DNA of 64,000 bases from Pseudomonas fluorescens (lineage in GTDB: Bacteria > Pseudomonadota > Gammaproteobacteria > Pseudomonadales > Pseudomonadaceae). Numbering within the stretch: the stretch's first letter is position 1; the number at the start of each line of letters is the position of its first letter. The notes beneath the pieces are model-generated. The model did not search any database. It worked only from the letters and a program-made list of their open reading frames with translations, and was not told the origin of the DNA. Both the position numbers and the translations under genes were made by a program. Where the stretch lies: positions 1 through 64,000 of the forward strand of contig NZ_CABVII010000008.1 of the NCBI RefSeq assembly GCF_902497995.1. Direction: 5' to 3'. Below, piece after piece: positions 39,021 through 47,364 of the stretch.

Positions 39021-39330
39021 GTAGGAGCCAGGCTTGCCGGCGAAGGCGTCCTCAAGATCGCTTCGCCGGCAAGCCTGGCTCCTACGGGCGAAGGCGTCCT
39101 CAAGATCGCTTCGCCGGCAAGCCTGGCTCCTACGGGCGAAGGCGTCCTCAAGATCGCTTTCGCCGGCAAGCCTGGCTCCTACGGGCGAAGGCGTCCTCAA
39201 GATCGCTTTCGCCGGCAAGCCTGGCTCCTACGGGCGAAGGCGTCCTCAAGATCGCTTCGCCGGCAAGCCTGGCTCCTACGGGCGAAGGCGTCCTCAAGAT
39301 CGCTTCGCCGGCAAGCCTGGCTCCTACGGG
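39021..39330. repeat. Tandem REP array, 48-49 bp unit, about six copies
   Basis: A head copy GTAGGAGCCAGGCTTGCCGG is followed by six inverted copies of CGGCAAGCCTGGCTCCTAC at spacings of 48, 49, 49, 48 and 48 bases. The copies are separated by a constant GGCGAAGGCGTCCTCAAGAT block. The copies are almost identical. The REP subtype (GAGCCAGGCTTGCCGG) differs from the GAGCGGGCTTGCTCG doublets elsewhere. It fills the fpvA-pvdE gap and ends 8 bases before the pvdE stop. Confidence 0.92.
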
Positions 39331-39337
39331 GGGGGTA

Positions 39338-40987
39338 TCAGGCAGGGGCCATTTCGGTGATGACTTTGCCGCTTTCCATACGCACCAATTGATCCGCCAC
39401 ATCGAAATAGCGGTCATCGTGGGAGATCACGATGATGGTCTTGCCCAGGCGCTTGAGGTCCGGCAGCAGCTCGGTGTAGAAGATCCGGCGGAAGGTCGGG
39501 TCCTGATCGGCCGCCCATTCATCGAACACCAGCACCGGGCGTTCCTCGAGCCAGGCATTGACCAGGGCCAGGCGCTTGCGCTGGCCGGTGGAGAGGTCGG
39601 TGGTGGTGAAATTGCCGTCCTTGACGCTGACCTTGTGCGCGATTTCCAGCCGTTGCAGGTACTTGTTGGCGTCTTCGGGGATGTGCGTATCGCCCTGGAC
39701 CACGTCATCGAACAGGTAATAGTCGGCAAAAATGGTGGTGAACAACTGGCGATAGTCGTCGCGGTTCTGCGCGTCGATGCCCACGCCGTTGACGCGGATT
39801 TCACCTTGCTGCGGCGTGTAAAGGCCCAGTAGCAACTTGATCAGCGTGGTCTTGCCGCAGCCGTTCTCGCCGACGATGAAGGTGATGTCGCCTTGCTTGA
39901 TCGTCAGGTTCACCGGCCCTAACTGGAACGGCGCGGCACCTTCGGCAGCCGGGAACGCGAAGCGCACATCGGCCAGTTTCAGTTCGTGCACCGCTGGCTG
40001 GACGTTGCCCTGGTCGCTGAGCAGCAGATGCGGTTCAGGGGTGGAAAATTGCTCGGACAACTCGGCGATCCGGCGGAAGGCAATCTGCGCACGGCTGACG
40101 ATGGGCAAGGTGCTGATCAGGTGCTCCAGCGGGCCTTTCATGTACAGCAGCACCAGCACGAAGCCGCTCATCACGGTCTTGTCGGCGCTCGGCCAGTAGG
40201 TTTGCAGCGCCAGGGCCAGGCCGATCACCACGAAAAACAGCATCGAGCCGAAGGTCTTGGCGATGACGAAGGTGTTGATCGAGCGCACCTGGGTGTTGCA
40301 GATGAACTCGGCGGTGGCCTTGATGCCCGAGACGAACATGCGCTGGCGGCGTGGGCGGTGAATGCGCAGTTCCTTGGCGCCTTCGGCAATCGCGTTGTAG
40401 TGCTTTTGCAGTTCGTCTTCGGCATCGCGGGCGGCCATGAAACCCTGCACGCCCTTGCTCTGGGCGTAGGCCTGGATCGCCGTGCCGATCAGGATCGCGG
40501 CGACCATGATCAGGAACATCGGCCACGACAGAATCGCCAGGTAGCCCATGCAGCCCAGGGTCACGGTGACGGAAATCGCCAGCGGCGCGAAGGCGAAGGC
40601 GAAGTCGCTGATGGTGTCGACGTCGTGGGTCAGCACCGGGATCAGGCGGTGGCTGCGATAGCGCTCGATCTGTTCGATCGGGGCCGACAGGACTTTTTCA
40701 CCGAGCTGTTTACGCAACTTGGCGATGATGTGCTGGCCGACATAGTTGGTGCCGATGTCCGAGCAGATCGAACTGGCCAGCGCCAGCAGGCACAGGCCGG
40801 CGAACAGCGCGACGACGCCTTGGGTCAGGCCGGTTTCCGAATGCAGGGCGTTGTTGATGGTCGCCAGCAATACCGTGACGCTCAGGCCGCCGACCATGCC
40901 CAGGAAAATGGACGCGGCGACGATGAGCCGAAAGGGTTTCAACAGGGCGAACAATTCGCCGATGGCGCCACGGGTTGGCTGGGTCAT
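39338..40987 (-). CDS. pvdE: PvdE, ABC transporter for pyoverdine precursor export to the periplasm
   Basis: 549 residues: an N-terminal six-helix membrane domain (about 15-300) fused to an ATPase domain (about 330-549). Walker A is VGENGCGKTTLIKLL, the signature is LSTGQRKRLAL (usual LSGGQ), Walker B is VLVFDEWAADQD, and the switch His is in VISHDDR. PvdE carries ferribactin across the inner membrane. An exact PvdS box lies 43 bases upstream of the ATG. In P. aeruginosa pvdF lies between pvdE and pvdO; here a repeat array takes that place. Confidence 0.94.
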   Translation of the reverse strand: MTQPTRGAIGELFALLKPFRLIVAASIFLGMVGGLSVTVLLATINNALHSETGLTQGVVALFAGLCLLALASSICSDIGTNYVGQHIIAKLRKQLGEKVLSAPIEQIERYRSHRLIPVLTHDVDTISDFAFAFAPLAISVTVTLGCMGYLAILSWPMFLIMVAAILIGTAIQAYAQSKGVQGFMAARDAEDELQKHYNAIAEGAKELRIHRPRRQRMFVSGIKATAEFICNTQVRSINTFVIAKTFGSMLFFVVIGLALALQTYWPSADKTVMSGFVLVLLYMKGPLEHLISTLPIVSRAQIAFRRIAELSEQFSTPEPHLLLSDQGNVQPAVHELKLADVRFAFPAAEGAAPFQLGPVNLTIKQGDITFIVGENGCGKTTLIKLLLGLYTPQQGEIRVNGVGIDAQNRDDYRQLFTTIFADYYLFDDVVQGDTHIPEDANKYLQRLEIAHKVSVKDGNFTTTDLSTGQRKRLALVNAWLEERPVLVFDEWAADQDPTFRRIFYTELLPDLKRLGKTIIVISHDDRYFDVADQLVRMESGKVITEMAPA

Positions 40988-41029
40988 GGAAGACAGTTCC
41001 TTGGGTCGTAAAGGCAGATACCCAGTAGA

Positions 41030-41053
41030 ACGTCTGGTGGGAGGCTTAATTTA
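41030..41053 (-). promoter_or_regulatory. PvdS box for pvdE
   Basis: On the minus strand TAAAT (41053-41049), 16 bases, CGT (41032-41030). Exact match to the iron starvation consensus, 43 bases from the pvdE ATG. Confidence 0.9.
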
Positions 41054-41095
41054 CAAGGGCGCCGACTGGCGGCGAGGCGTTTGGCGCCGATCCCC

Positions 41096-41493
41096 TGTAG
41101 GAGCCAGGCTTGCCGGCGAAGGCGTCTTCATGGGCGGTGCAAGGCTTGAGGCAGCCTTTGCTGTAGGAGCCAGGCTTGCCGGCGAAGGCATCTTCATGGG
41201 CGGTGCAAGGCTTGAGGCAGCCTTTGCTGTAGGAGCCAGGCTTGCCGGCGAAGGCGTCTTCATGGGAGGTGCAAAGCTTGAGGCAGCCTTTGCTGTAGGA
41301 GCCAGGCTTGCCGGCGAAGGCGTCTTCATGGGCGGTGCAAAGCTTGAGGCAGCCTTTGCTGTAGGAGCCAGGCTTGCCGGCGAAGGCGTCTTCATGGGCG
41401 GTGCAAAGCTTGAGGCTGCCTTTGCGGGCAAGCCTCGCTCCTACAAGCGAAGGCGTCCTCAAGACCGCCTTCGCCGGCAAGCCTGGCTCCTAC
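41096..41493. repeat. Tandem array of five 66-bp units carrying REP sequences, plus inverted end copies
   Basis: TGTAGGAGCCAGGCTTGCCG starts at 41096, 41162, 41228, 41294 and 41360, exactly 66 bases apart. Each is followed by GGCGAAGGCGTCTTCATGGG and a GTGCAAGGCTTGAGGCAGCC tail. Units differ by only a few bases. The array closes with two inverted REPs (GGGCAAGCCTCGCTCCTAC and GCCGGCAAGCCTGGCTCCTA). Because 66 is a multiple of 3, frames stay open through it on both strands, but the resulting 22-residue repeats are not a credible protein. Confidence 0.92.
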
Positions 41494-41510
41494 AAGGGGC
41501 AGCGTCCGGC

Positions 41511-42389
41511 TTAGAGGTCGCGCACTATGCGAAAGCCCATCCAGTCGCCACGCTCTTGCGGGTATTGGCTGTTGCGATTGCCGGAGCGCGAGAACACCGG
41601 GGCTTCACCCCAGTCGTTGCCGCGAATCCGCACGGTTTCGCACTTGGCCTCGACCCAGGCGCTGCCATCGGTGGGGGCGCCGACGTAGTCCGGGTGTTCG
41701 CAGTCTTCGACCCACTCGTAGACATTGCCGTGCATGTCATACATGCCGAACGCGTTGGGCGGGTAGCTGCCCACCGGCGAGCTGTAGCTGTAACCGTCCG
41801 CCGGGCCGTAGGTGTTGGCGTGCCTGGCGATGCTGTATTCCTTGCCCTCATCGAACGGGAAGGGGAACGGGCCCTTGCTGCCGCCGCGTGCCGCGTATTC
41901 GCGTTGCGCCTCGCTGACCATGCGGTACTGCTGGCCGGTCTTTTTCGACAGCCAGGCGACGTAGTTTTTCACGTCGTCGAAGTTCATGCACACCGCGGGC
42001 TGGCGCGGGCTTTGCGGATAGCGCGGCTTGCTGGCAATGCACTCGCGACCGGGGCGGGTGTCGCCGTTGGCGATGGTCACGCCACTTTCGCGCACGTAAC
42101 TGTCCCACTCACCGGCGGTCACCTGGAAACGGCTCATGGCGAATGGCTTGGCGAAGGTCACTTCATGCATCGGACCTTCATCGGGTTCGCGCCCGACTTC
42201 GTCATCAGGGGTGCCCATGGAGAAGGTGCCGGCGGGCAGTACGACCATCTCCGGGCAATCCCGGCAGTCCTTGAATACCTTGCCTGGTTGCGCAGCGGCG
42301 GCGGCCTGGGCGGGGGCCGGCAGCAGTGTGGCCATGAGGGCGGTGAGAGCGAGAGCTTTGAGCGGCAGGGTAAGTGGATTGCTGTTCAT
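41511..42389 (-). CDS. pvdO: PvdO, periplasmic pyoverdine maturation enzyme (FGE/SUMF1-like)
   Basis: 292 residues with a Sec signal peptide (ALMATLLPAPAQA, cleavage near 30). The rest is a formylglycine-generating-enzyme-like domain: MVVLPAGTFSMGTPDDEVGR, then VCMNFDDVKNYVAWLSKKTG, RMVSEAQREYAARGG, MYDMHGNVYEWVEDC and a C-terminal DWMGFRIVRD. In P. aeruginosa PvdO is needed for the last oxidation giving the fluorescent chromophore. It is downstream of pvdN, with a REP doublet between them. No PvdS box was found, so it probably depends on the pvdM promoter. Confidence 0.92.
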   Translation of the reverse strand: MNSNPLTLPLKALALTALMATLLPAPAQAAAAAQPGKVFKDCRDCPEMVVLPAGTFSMGTPDDEVGREPDEGPMHEVTFAKPFAMSRFQVTAGEWDSYVRESGVTIANGDTRPGRECIASKPRYPQSPRQPAVCMNFDDVKNYVAWLSKKTGQQYRMVSEAQREYAARGGSKGPFPFPFDEGKEYSIARHANTYGPADGYSYSSPVGSYPPNAFGMYDMHGNVYEWVEDCEHPDYVGAPTDGSAWVEAKCETVRIRGNDWGEAPVFSRSGNRNSQYPQERGDWMGFRIVRDL

Positions 42390-42431
42390 GAGGTGTCTCG
42401 TTAGAAGAAAAAACTGGGGGCATGCGCCGAA

Positions 42432-42526
42432 CCCTGTGGGAGCGGGCTTGCTCGCGAAGGCGGTGTGTCTGTCGATGTAGATATCGCCTGATACACCGCC
42501 TTCGCGAGCAAGCCCGCTCCCACAGG
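42432..42526. repeat. REP doublet between pvdN and pvdO
   Basis: Inverted pair CCTGTGGGAGCGGGCTTGCT ... GAGCAAGCCCGCTCCCACAGG within the probable operon. Its RNA hairpin could lower downstream expression. Confidence 0.9.
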
Positions 42527-42542
42527 GTTCGGCGTCATGCCG

Positions 42543-43823
42543 TCATGCGGTCTTGTTCAGCACCGCCACGAAGCGGTCGATATCGTTTTCAGTGTTGAGC
42601 AGGCCCGGGGCGATGCGGATCACCGGGCCGACGTCGCGCTCGACCGAGTCGCAGACCACGCGGTTCTGCATCAGCTGCAGCGCGACCTTTTCGCAGTCGC
42701 GGTCCTTGATCCGGAAGAAGGTAAAACCGGCGGACAGCTGCGGGCTTTGCGGCGTGACCAGTTCGATCCGCGGCTGCTCCAGCAGACGATTTTTCGCGTA
42801 GGTGTTCAGCGCATGGATGCGTGCCCGGACCTCGGCCTTGCCCAGGTCCAGGTGCAGCTTGAAGGCTTCGTTCAGGGCCCAGCGGTGCTCGAAACTGTGA
42901 TAACCGCCCGGGGTCATGATGGTCGAAAAGGTGGTGGCTTCGGAGAAGGTCGGGATGGTCGGCGTGACGTCCTTGAGCTCGGCCGAACGGGCGCAGATGA
43001 TCCCGGTGCCCCGCGGGCCGAACATCCATTTGTGGGTGCCGGCAATGAAGAAGTCGCAGTGCATGTCGGGGAAGTCGAGGTCCTCGACGCCAAACCCGTG
43101 GACACCGTCGACCACATACAGGATGCGGTCCTTTTCCTCGCGGTTGCGGTTCTGTTCGTCCACCAGTTTGCCGATCTCGCCGATCGGCAGTTTCACGCCG
43201 CTGCCCGATTGCACCCAGGTCATGCCCAGCACCCGGGTTTCGGGGCGAATGCCTTGGGCAATCGTGCCGACGACTTCGTCCACCGAAAGGCTGTGGCTGT
43301 GCTCGAACAGCTTGAGCTTGCGCACCTTGACCCCGTCCTTTTGCTGGCGGTACGCCAAGGCATAGTTAGTGGCGTAGTGTTCGTGTTCGCTGGTGAGGAT
43401 TTCCTGGTCCGGGCGCACGTGAATGCCGCCGTAGATCAGCGACAGGCCTTCGGTGGTGCTGCCGGTGAGGGCGATCTGTTCCGGTGCGGCCTTGAGATAA
43501 CGACCGGCCCAGACCCGCACTTCGTGCTCGCGCTTTTCGGTTTCCCCCAGGTCCCAGTCCATGGCCAGGCCGGGGTTGCGGTCGAGGTTGGCGCGGTGCA
43601 GGTCGATCGCTTCACGCACGGGTTTGGGGTGCGAGGTCACCAGGAAGTTGGCGAAGTGCAGGTAATCCGGGTCCTGATTGAACAGCTGGCGCAACTGCGC
43701 CCATTTGTCCCTGGCCAGCGGCGCCGGGCTGGCGGCCAGCGCCGGCAGATTCACGGCGGCGCCCAGGGGCAGGCTCGCCGCGAGAATGCCGGCCTGTTTG
43801 AGGAATGAACGACGGTTGGTCAT
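42543..43823 (-). CDS. pvdN: PvdN, Tat-exported PLP enzyme of pyoverdine side-chain modification
   Basis: 426 residues from ATG 43823 (an ATG 7 codons earlier is weaker). Tat signal TNRRSFLKQAGILAASLPLG. The aminotransferase class V fold shows ALTGSTTEGLSLIYGG, VDGVHGFGVEDLDF and the PLP lysine in FFIAGTHKWMFGPRG. In fluorescent pseudomonads PvdN converts the glutamate side chain of the ferribactin precursor to succinamide in the periplasm. It begins 30 bases after the pvdM stop, in one operon with pvdM and probably pvdO. Confidence 0.93.
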   Translation of the reverse strand: MTNRRSFLKQAGILAASLPLGAAVNLPALAASPAPLARDKWAQLRQLFNQDPDYLHFANFLVTSHPKPVREAIDLHRANLDRNPGLAMDWDLGETEKREHEVRVWAGRYLKAAPEQIALTGSTTEGLSLIYGGIHVRPDQEILTSEHEHYATNYALAYRQQKDGVKVRKLKLFEHSHSLSVDEVVGTIAQGIRPETRVLGMTWVQSGSGVKLPIGEIGKLVDEQNRNREEKDRILYVVDGVHGFGVEDLDFPDMHCDFFIAGTHKWMFGPRGTGIICARSAELKDVTPTIPTFSEATTFSTIMTPGGYHSFEHRWALNEAFKLHLDLGKAEVRARIHALNTYAKNRLLEQPRIELVTPQSPQLSAGFTFFRIKDRDCEKVALQLMQNRVVCDSVERDVGPVIRIAPGLLNTENDIDRFVAVLNKTA

Positions 43824-43852
43824 GAGCTCGGTTCGCTTTTGCAAAAGAGGGG

Positions 43853-45202
43853 TCAGTGTTTGGCCACAGGCCTGGAGGACTTCTGCACCTGGTCCCAGAC
43901 TCGCAGGAAATTGCCGCCCCAGAGCTTGGCGATATCGGCTTCGCTGTAACCGCGGCTGAGCAGCTCGGCCGTCACATTGCGCCCCTCGCTGACGTCCTTC
44001 CAGCCATCGAGGCCGCCGCCGTCGTTGAAGTCGGAACTGATGCCGACATGGTCGATGCCGATTTTCTTCACCGCATAATCAATGGCGTCGCCGTAGTCCT
44101 TCAGCGTGGCCTTGGGTTCTTCGTCGACAATCCCGTAGAGCTCGCTGGCATACTCGCCGAAGCGTTGCTCGGACCAGACGGTGATCACCGGATCGCCTGG
44201 CATCAGCGCCATCTCCAGCCCTTGCAGCGGTTGCAGGTCGAAGCGGGCGCGCAGGGCGTTGAGTTTGTCCTGGGTGCCCTGGCTCAGAGGGCGGATGTAG
44301 GTCGGGAAGCCGACGATCTGCACCACGCCACCGCTGTTCTTGATCAGCTGCATTTCCTGGTCGCTGAGGTTGCGCGGGATGTCCACCAGGGCCCGAGGCG
44401 CCGAGTGGGACGCGACCATCGGGGTGCGGCTCAATTGGGCGACCTGCTCCAGGGCCTTGGTCGACATCTGCGACACATCGATGATCACGCCGAGGTCGTT
44501 GAGGCGCTGCACCGCTTGTTTGCCGATGTCCGACAGGCCACCGAGGGCGTCCCGGGAATCGTTGAAAAACGGCAGAGGCCGCGAGGAGTCGGCCCAGGCG
44601 TTGTTGCCGACATAGCTGAAGCCGAACATGCGCATGCCGCGAGCCGCCCACTTGTCCAGGGCGTTGAGGTCGTTGCCCAGGGGATAGGCGTTGAGCATGC
44701 TCAGGAAGATCGAGAACTTGCCTTCGCCATGCAGGCGCCGGAAATCGTCGGGGGTGTAGGCGATGGCGACCTGGTTGGGGAAGTCGCGCACCATCGTGCT
44801 GATGATCTTGTAGCGGGTTTCCTGTTCGAAACGGGCTTCGTCGACGAATCCTTCGGTGGGGCGGTGGGGGGCGTTTTCGCCGTTCCAGATTTCCGGCCAG
44901 CCAAAGATCGTCAGGGCCGCGCCGGACAGGCGCCCGCGTCCGCTCTTGACCAGGTCGAACTGGCCGCTGCCGTCCTTGTCGGCTTCGTTGCCGGCGGTGC
45001 CGAAATCCATGGGCACGGTGATGTGGCTGTCGAACGAGAGCATGCGTTCCTGCAGTTCATCGGCCTGTTTCATCACCTTGACCGGGTAGCCGGGATTGTC
45101 CTTGAACCAATAGTCCCAGACCGCGAAGCCTGCACCGGCGCTGATTGCCAAGGCCAGCGGCAGGCCGATGTAGAGCGCTTTTTTCGAACGTGGTTTTGTC
45201 AT
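43853..45202 (-). CDS. pvdM: PvdM, M19 dipeptidase-like pyoverdine maturation protein
   Basis: 449 residues from ATG 45202. The frame stays open far upstream on this strand, but only as the antisense of pvdP. An N-terminal signal anchor (ALYIGLPLALAISAGAGFAV) is followed by a renal-dipeptidase-like TIM barrel: SFDSHITVPMDF, then MFGFSYVGNNAWADSS, VIIDVSQMSTKALEQ, MVASHSAPRAL and VGISSDFNDGGG. Periplasmic. In other pseudomonads PvdM is required for oxidation of ferribactin by PvdP, with no proven peptidase role. Exact PvdS box upstream. Confidence 0.92.
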   Translation of the reverse strand: MTKPRSKKALYIGLPLALAISAGAGFAVWDYWFKDNPGYPVKVMKQADELQERMLSFDSHITVPMDFGTAGNEADKDGSGQFDLVKSGRGRLSGAALTIFGWPEIWNGENAPHRPTEGFVDEARFEQETRYKIISTMVRDFPNQVAIAYTPDDFRRLHGEGKFSIFLSMLNAYPLGNDLNALDKWAARGMRMFGFSYVGNNAWADSSRPLPFFNDSRDALGGLSDIGKQAVQRLNDLGVIIDVSQMSTKALEQVAQLSRTPMVASHSAPRALVDIPRNLSDQEMQLIKNSGGVVQIVGFPTYIRPLSQGTQDKLNALRARFDLQPLQGLEMALMPGDPVITVWSEQRFGEYASELYGIVDEEPKATLKDYGDAIDYAVKKIGIDHVGISSDFNDGGGLDGWKDVSEGRNVTAELLSRGYSEADIAKLWGGNFLRVWDQVQKSSRPVAKH

Positions 45203-45264
45203 TGCCGTCTCAGTCAGGTTCGCCGCCCCGGTGCTTGAGTGGGGGCCTTTGCTATCTGGGAAGA

Positions 45265-45288
45265 ACGAGTGACCCAGTGCGAAATTTA
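45265..45288 (-). promoter_or_regulatory. PvdS box for pvdM-pvdN-pvdO
   Basis: On the minus strand TAAAT (45288-45284), 16 bases, CGT (45267-45265), followed by T. 63 bases before the pvdM ATG. Confidence 0.9.
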
Positions 45289-45301
45289 GTGAGGCTGATG
45301 G

Positions 45302-45343
45302 CCCCTTCGCGGGCAAGTCGAATCGTCGCACCGCTCGCGAAGC
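45302..45343. repeat. Interrupted single REP between the two divergent PvdS boxes
   Basis: TTCGCGGGCAAGTCGAATCG then TCGCACCGC, the same variant REP with an inserted block as at 10170 and 47071. Confidence 0.65.
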
Positions 45344-45346
45344 TTT

Positions 45347-45370
45347 TAAATTTGTGCGGGCAACAAACGT
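45347..45370 (+). promoter_or_regulatory. PvdS box for pvdP
   Basis: TAAAT (45347-45351), 16 bases, CGT (45368-45370), followed by T. 46 bases before the pvdP ATG. Confidence 0.9.
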
Positions 45371-45415
45371 TCTAGCTTGGATAAAGCCTGCTTCATGGCT
45401 GACACAGGTAGGGCA

Positions 45416-47044
45416 ATGAAGATTTCTCGACGATGGTTCATGGCAGGCCTGGCGCTGACCGGTGCCGCCGTGCCTGCGGCTTTTTATGGGCATCGCCAAT
45501 GGACGAAACCGGATCCGACGATCACTCCCGGCGAAGCGTCCTTCGATGTTGCGGATGTCGCCGGCCAGCATTTGGCAAACACCTTGCGCGGAGTCTGGCA
45601 GATTCGTTTCGAAGGCCGTGACGCCGGCATCGAAGGTCTGCCCCGGGACGGGCTGGAAGTGTTCCTCGACGTCGGTCATAAAGGACGCGGCCTGATCGGC
45701 TTTCTCGATACCGCCGAACGTTTGCGCGCGAGCGAAGAACCCCGTTACCGGGTACTCGGCGACCTGGCCGAGGCCAAGCCCGCCGAATTGAGCTGGCGGC
45801 TGGTCAGCGCCAACGCGGCCAACGGCACCCCGGATTACGAATTCAGCATGGCGCTGGACGAAGTCTGGGCTGGTTTCGGCAACGCCGGCAGCGGCACACT
45901 CAGTGGTCAAGTGTTGAACCTGGATCGGCCGTTGATGATGACCGCCCAGGACAACCGCTTTATCGCGGTCAAGCGTGTGCTCCCCGAAGCCCGCGAACGC
46001 ACCGGCCTCAACCCGGCGCTGCTGGCCTGGCTGGTGTCCCCGGAGCATCGTCTGTTTCACCAGCTCTGGCATGCCTCCCGGGACAAATGGCACACCTTGT
46101 CCGAAGACAAACGCGGTGCCCTGCGCGGCATTGGCTGGCAGCCGGGGCCGCGGGACAAGGAGCGCGATGCCCGGGGCGCACGCAAGGATCGCAATGGCTC
46201 GGGTGTGGATTTTTTCTTCATGCACCGACAGATGCTCGGCAAGGCGCGCTCCCTGCAGGACCTGCCGTCCTGGCCGCATTTCCCCTTGCCACAGCCGGAA
46301 CTGGCGCGGGATCGCATCGGCTTCGCCAATTATTGCGACAATCACGACGGCACCGCACTGCCGCCGACCTGGCGGGCGGACGACGATGCCGAGTATTCGC
46401 AATGGGTCGCCGACATCAAGACCGCCGAGACCTACCACAGCAATTTCCAGGTCTGGGAGTCGCGCTACCGCGATCCACGCTATCTGTCGAAGCTGACCCT
46501 GGGCCAGTTCGGTTCCGAGGTGGAGCTGGGGCTGCACGACTGGCTGCACATGCGCTGGGCCTCGGTGCCCCGTGACCCGTCCAACGGCCAGCCGGTGCCA
46601 TTCGCCCGGGATCCGTCGGACTTTTCCGCGCGCTGGTTTGCCCCGGAAAACGATTTCCTCGGCGATCCTTTTTCGTCCCACGTGAGCCCGGTGTTCTGGC
46701 ATTTCCACGGCTGGATCGACGATCGACTGGAAGACTGGTTCCGCGCCCACGAGCGTTTTCATCCAGGGGAGGTCAGTCGGCTGGAGGTCAATGGCGTGGC
46801 GTGGTTTGCGCCGGGTCGCTGGGTCGAGATCGACGACCCGTGGCTGGGCCCGGGCACCCATGGCTGCAGTACCACGCCGGGGTTGCAGGCGGGCAAGTCA
46901 GTGGAGATGGACCCGGAAACCATGAAACTGGCGTTGCGCATTACCTTTGGCGAGGATGAGAAGAAGCTGGCGGATTTGTTCCGCAAAGTGCCGCAGCGGC
47001 CTTGGTATGCGCGGCATTTGAAGGCTAAGCCGATGACCAGTTAA
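45416..47044 (+). CDS. pvdP: PvdP, periplasmic tyrosinase completing the pyoverdine chromophore
   Basis: 542 residues from ATG 45416 (MKISRRWFMAGLALTGAAVP), a Tat-type signal with SRRWF. An ATG at 45377 would displace the signal. The C-terminal half has the histidine-rich copper-site segments expected of a tyrosinase: SPEHRLFHQLWHASRDKWH, NYCDNHDGTALP and HVSPVFWHFHGWIDDRLEDW. Length matches P. aeruginosa PvdP (about 540). It oxidises ferribactin to dihydropyoverdine in the periplasm. Divergent from pvdM with back-to-back PvdS boxes. Confidence 0.93.
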   Translation: MKISRRWFMAGLALTGAAVPAAFYGHRQWTKPDPTITPGEASFDVADVAGQHLANTLRGVWQIRFEGRDAGIEGLPRDGLEVFLDVGHKGRGLIGFLDTAERLRASEEPRYRVLGDLAEAKPAELSWRLVSANAANGTPDYEFSMALDEVWAGFGNAGSGTLSGQVLNLDRPLMMTAQDNRFIAVKRVLPEARERTGLNPALLAWLVSPEHRLFHQLWHASRDKWHTLSEDKRGALRGIGWQPGPRDKERDARGARKDRNGSGVDFFFMHRQMLGKARSLQDLPSWPHFPLPQPELARDRIGFANYCDNHDGTALPPTWRADDDAEYSQWVADIKTAETYHSNFQVWESRYRDPRYLSKLTLGQFGSEVELGLHDWLHMRWASVPRDPSNGQPVPFARDPSDFSARWFAPENDFLGDPFSSHVSPVFWHFHGWIDDRLEDWFRAHERFHPGEVSRLEVNGVAWFAPGRWVEIDDPWLGPGTHGCSTTPGLQAGKSVEMDPETMKLALRITFGEDEKKLADLFRKVPQRPWYARHLKAKPMTS

Positions 47045-47068
47045 ACCGGAACACCGCGTTATCGTTCA

Positions 47069-47347
47069 ATCGCGGGCAAGTCGAATCGTCGCACCGCCGC
47101 TCCCACAGGTCTTGGGTGTGCCGGATGAATGGGGCATGACACATACCTTGTGGGAGCGGGCTTGCCCGCGATAGCGGTCTGGCAGGCGACATTAATGCTG
47201 GATGTTCCGGCCTATTCGCGGGCAAGCCCGCTCCCACAGGTGTTAGGTGCGCCGCATGATTTGGGCATGTCACATACCTTGTGGGGGGGCGCATGATTGG
47301 GGCATGACACATACCCTTGTGGGAGCGAGCTTGATCGCGAAGGCGGC
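47069..47347. repeat. REP cluster between pvdP and opmQ
   Basis: At least four REP copies in alternating orientation, one of the interrupted type at the left and one degenerate (GTGGGGGGGCGCATGATTGG). Between them GGCATGACACATACC or near copies recur three times. The cluster fills the 320-base gap between the convergent genes; no separate terminator was seen. Confidence 0.85.
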
Positions 47348-47364
47348 CGAATAGACACCGTAAA

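Noticed and set aside
41046..41480. Reverse-strand protein of 22-residue repeats
   Set aside because: The frame stays open only because the 66-bp unit is a multiple of three. It covers a REP array, and other frames on both strands are open too.
39021..41493. CRISPR arrays suggested by regularly spaced repeats
   Set aside because: Both arrays are direct repeats of a whole unit with no unique spacers, the conserved part is a REP palindrome, and there are no cas genes.
45203..46861. Upstream 553-codon extension of pvdM
   Set aside because: It runs antisense through pvdP and the shared promoter region. The pvdM signal anchor begins at ATG 45202.
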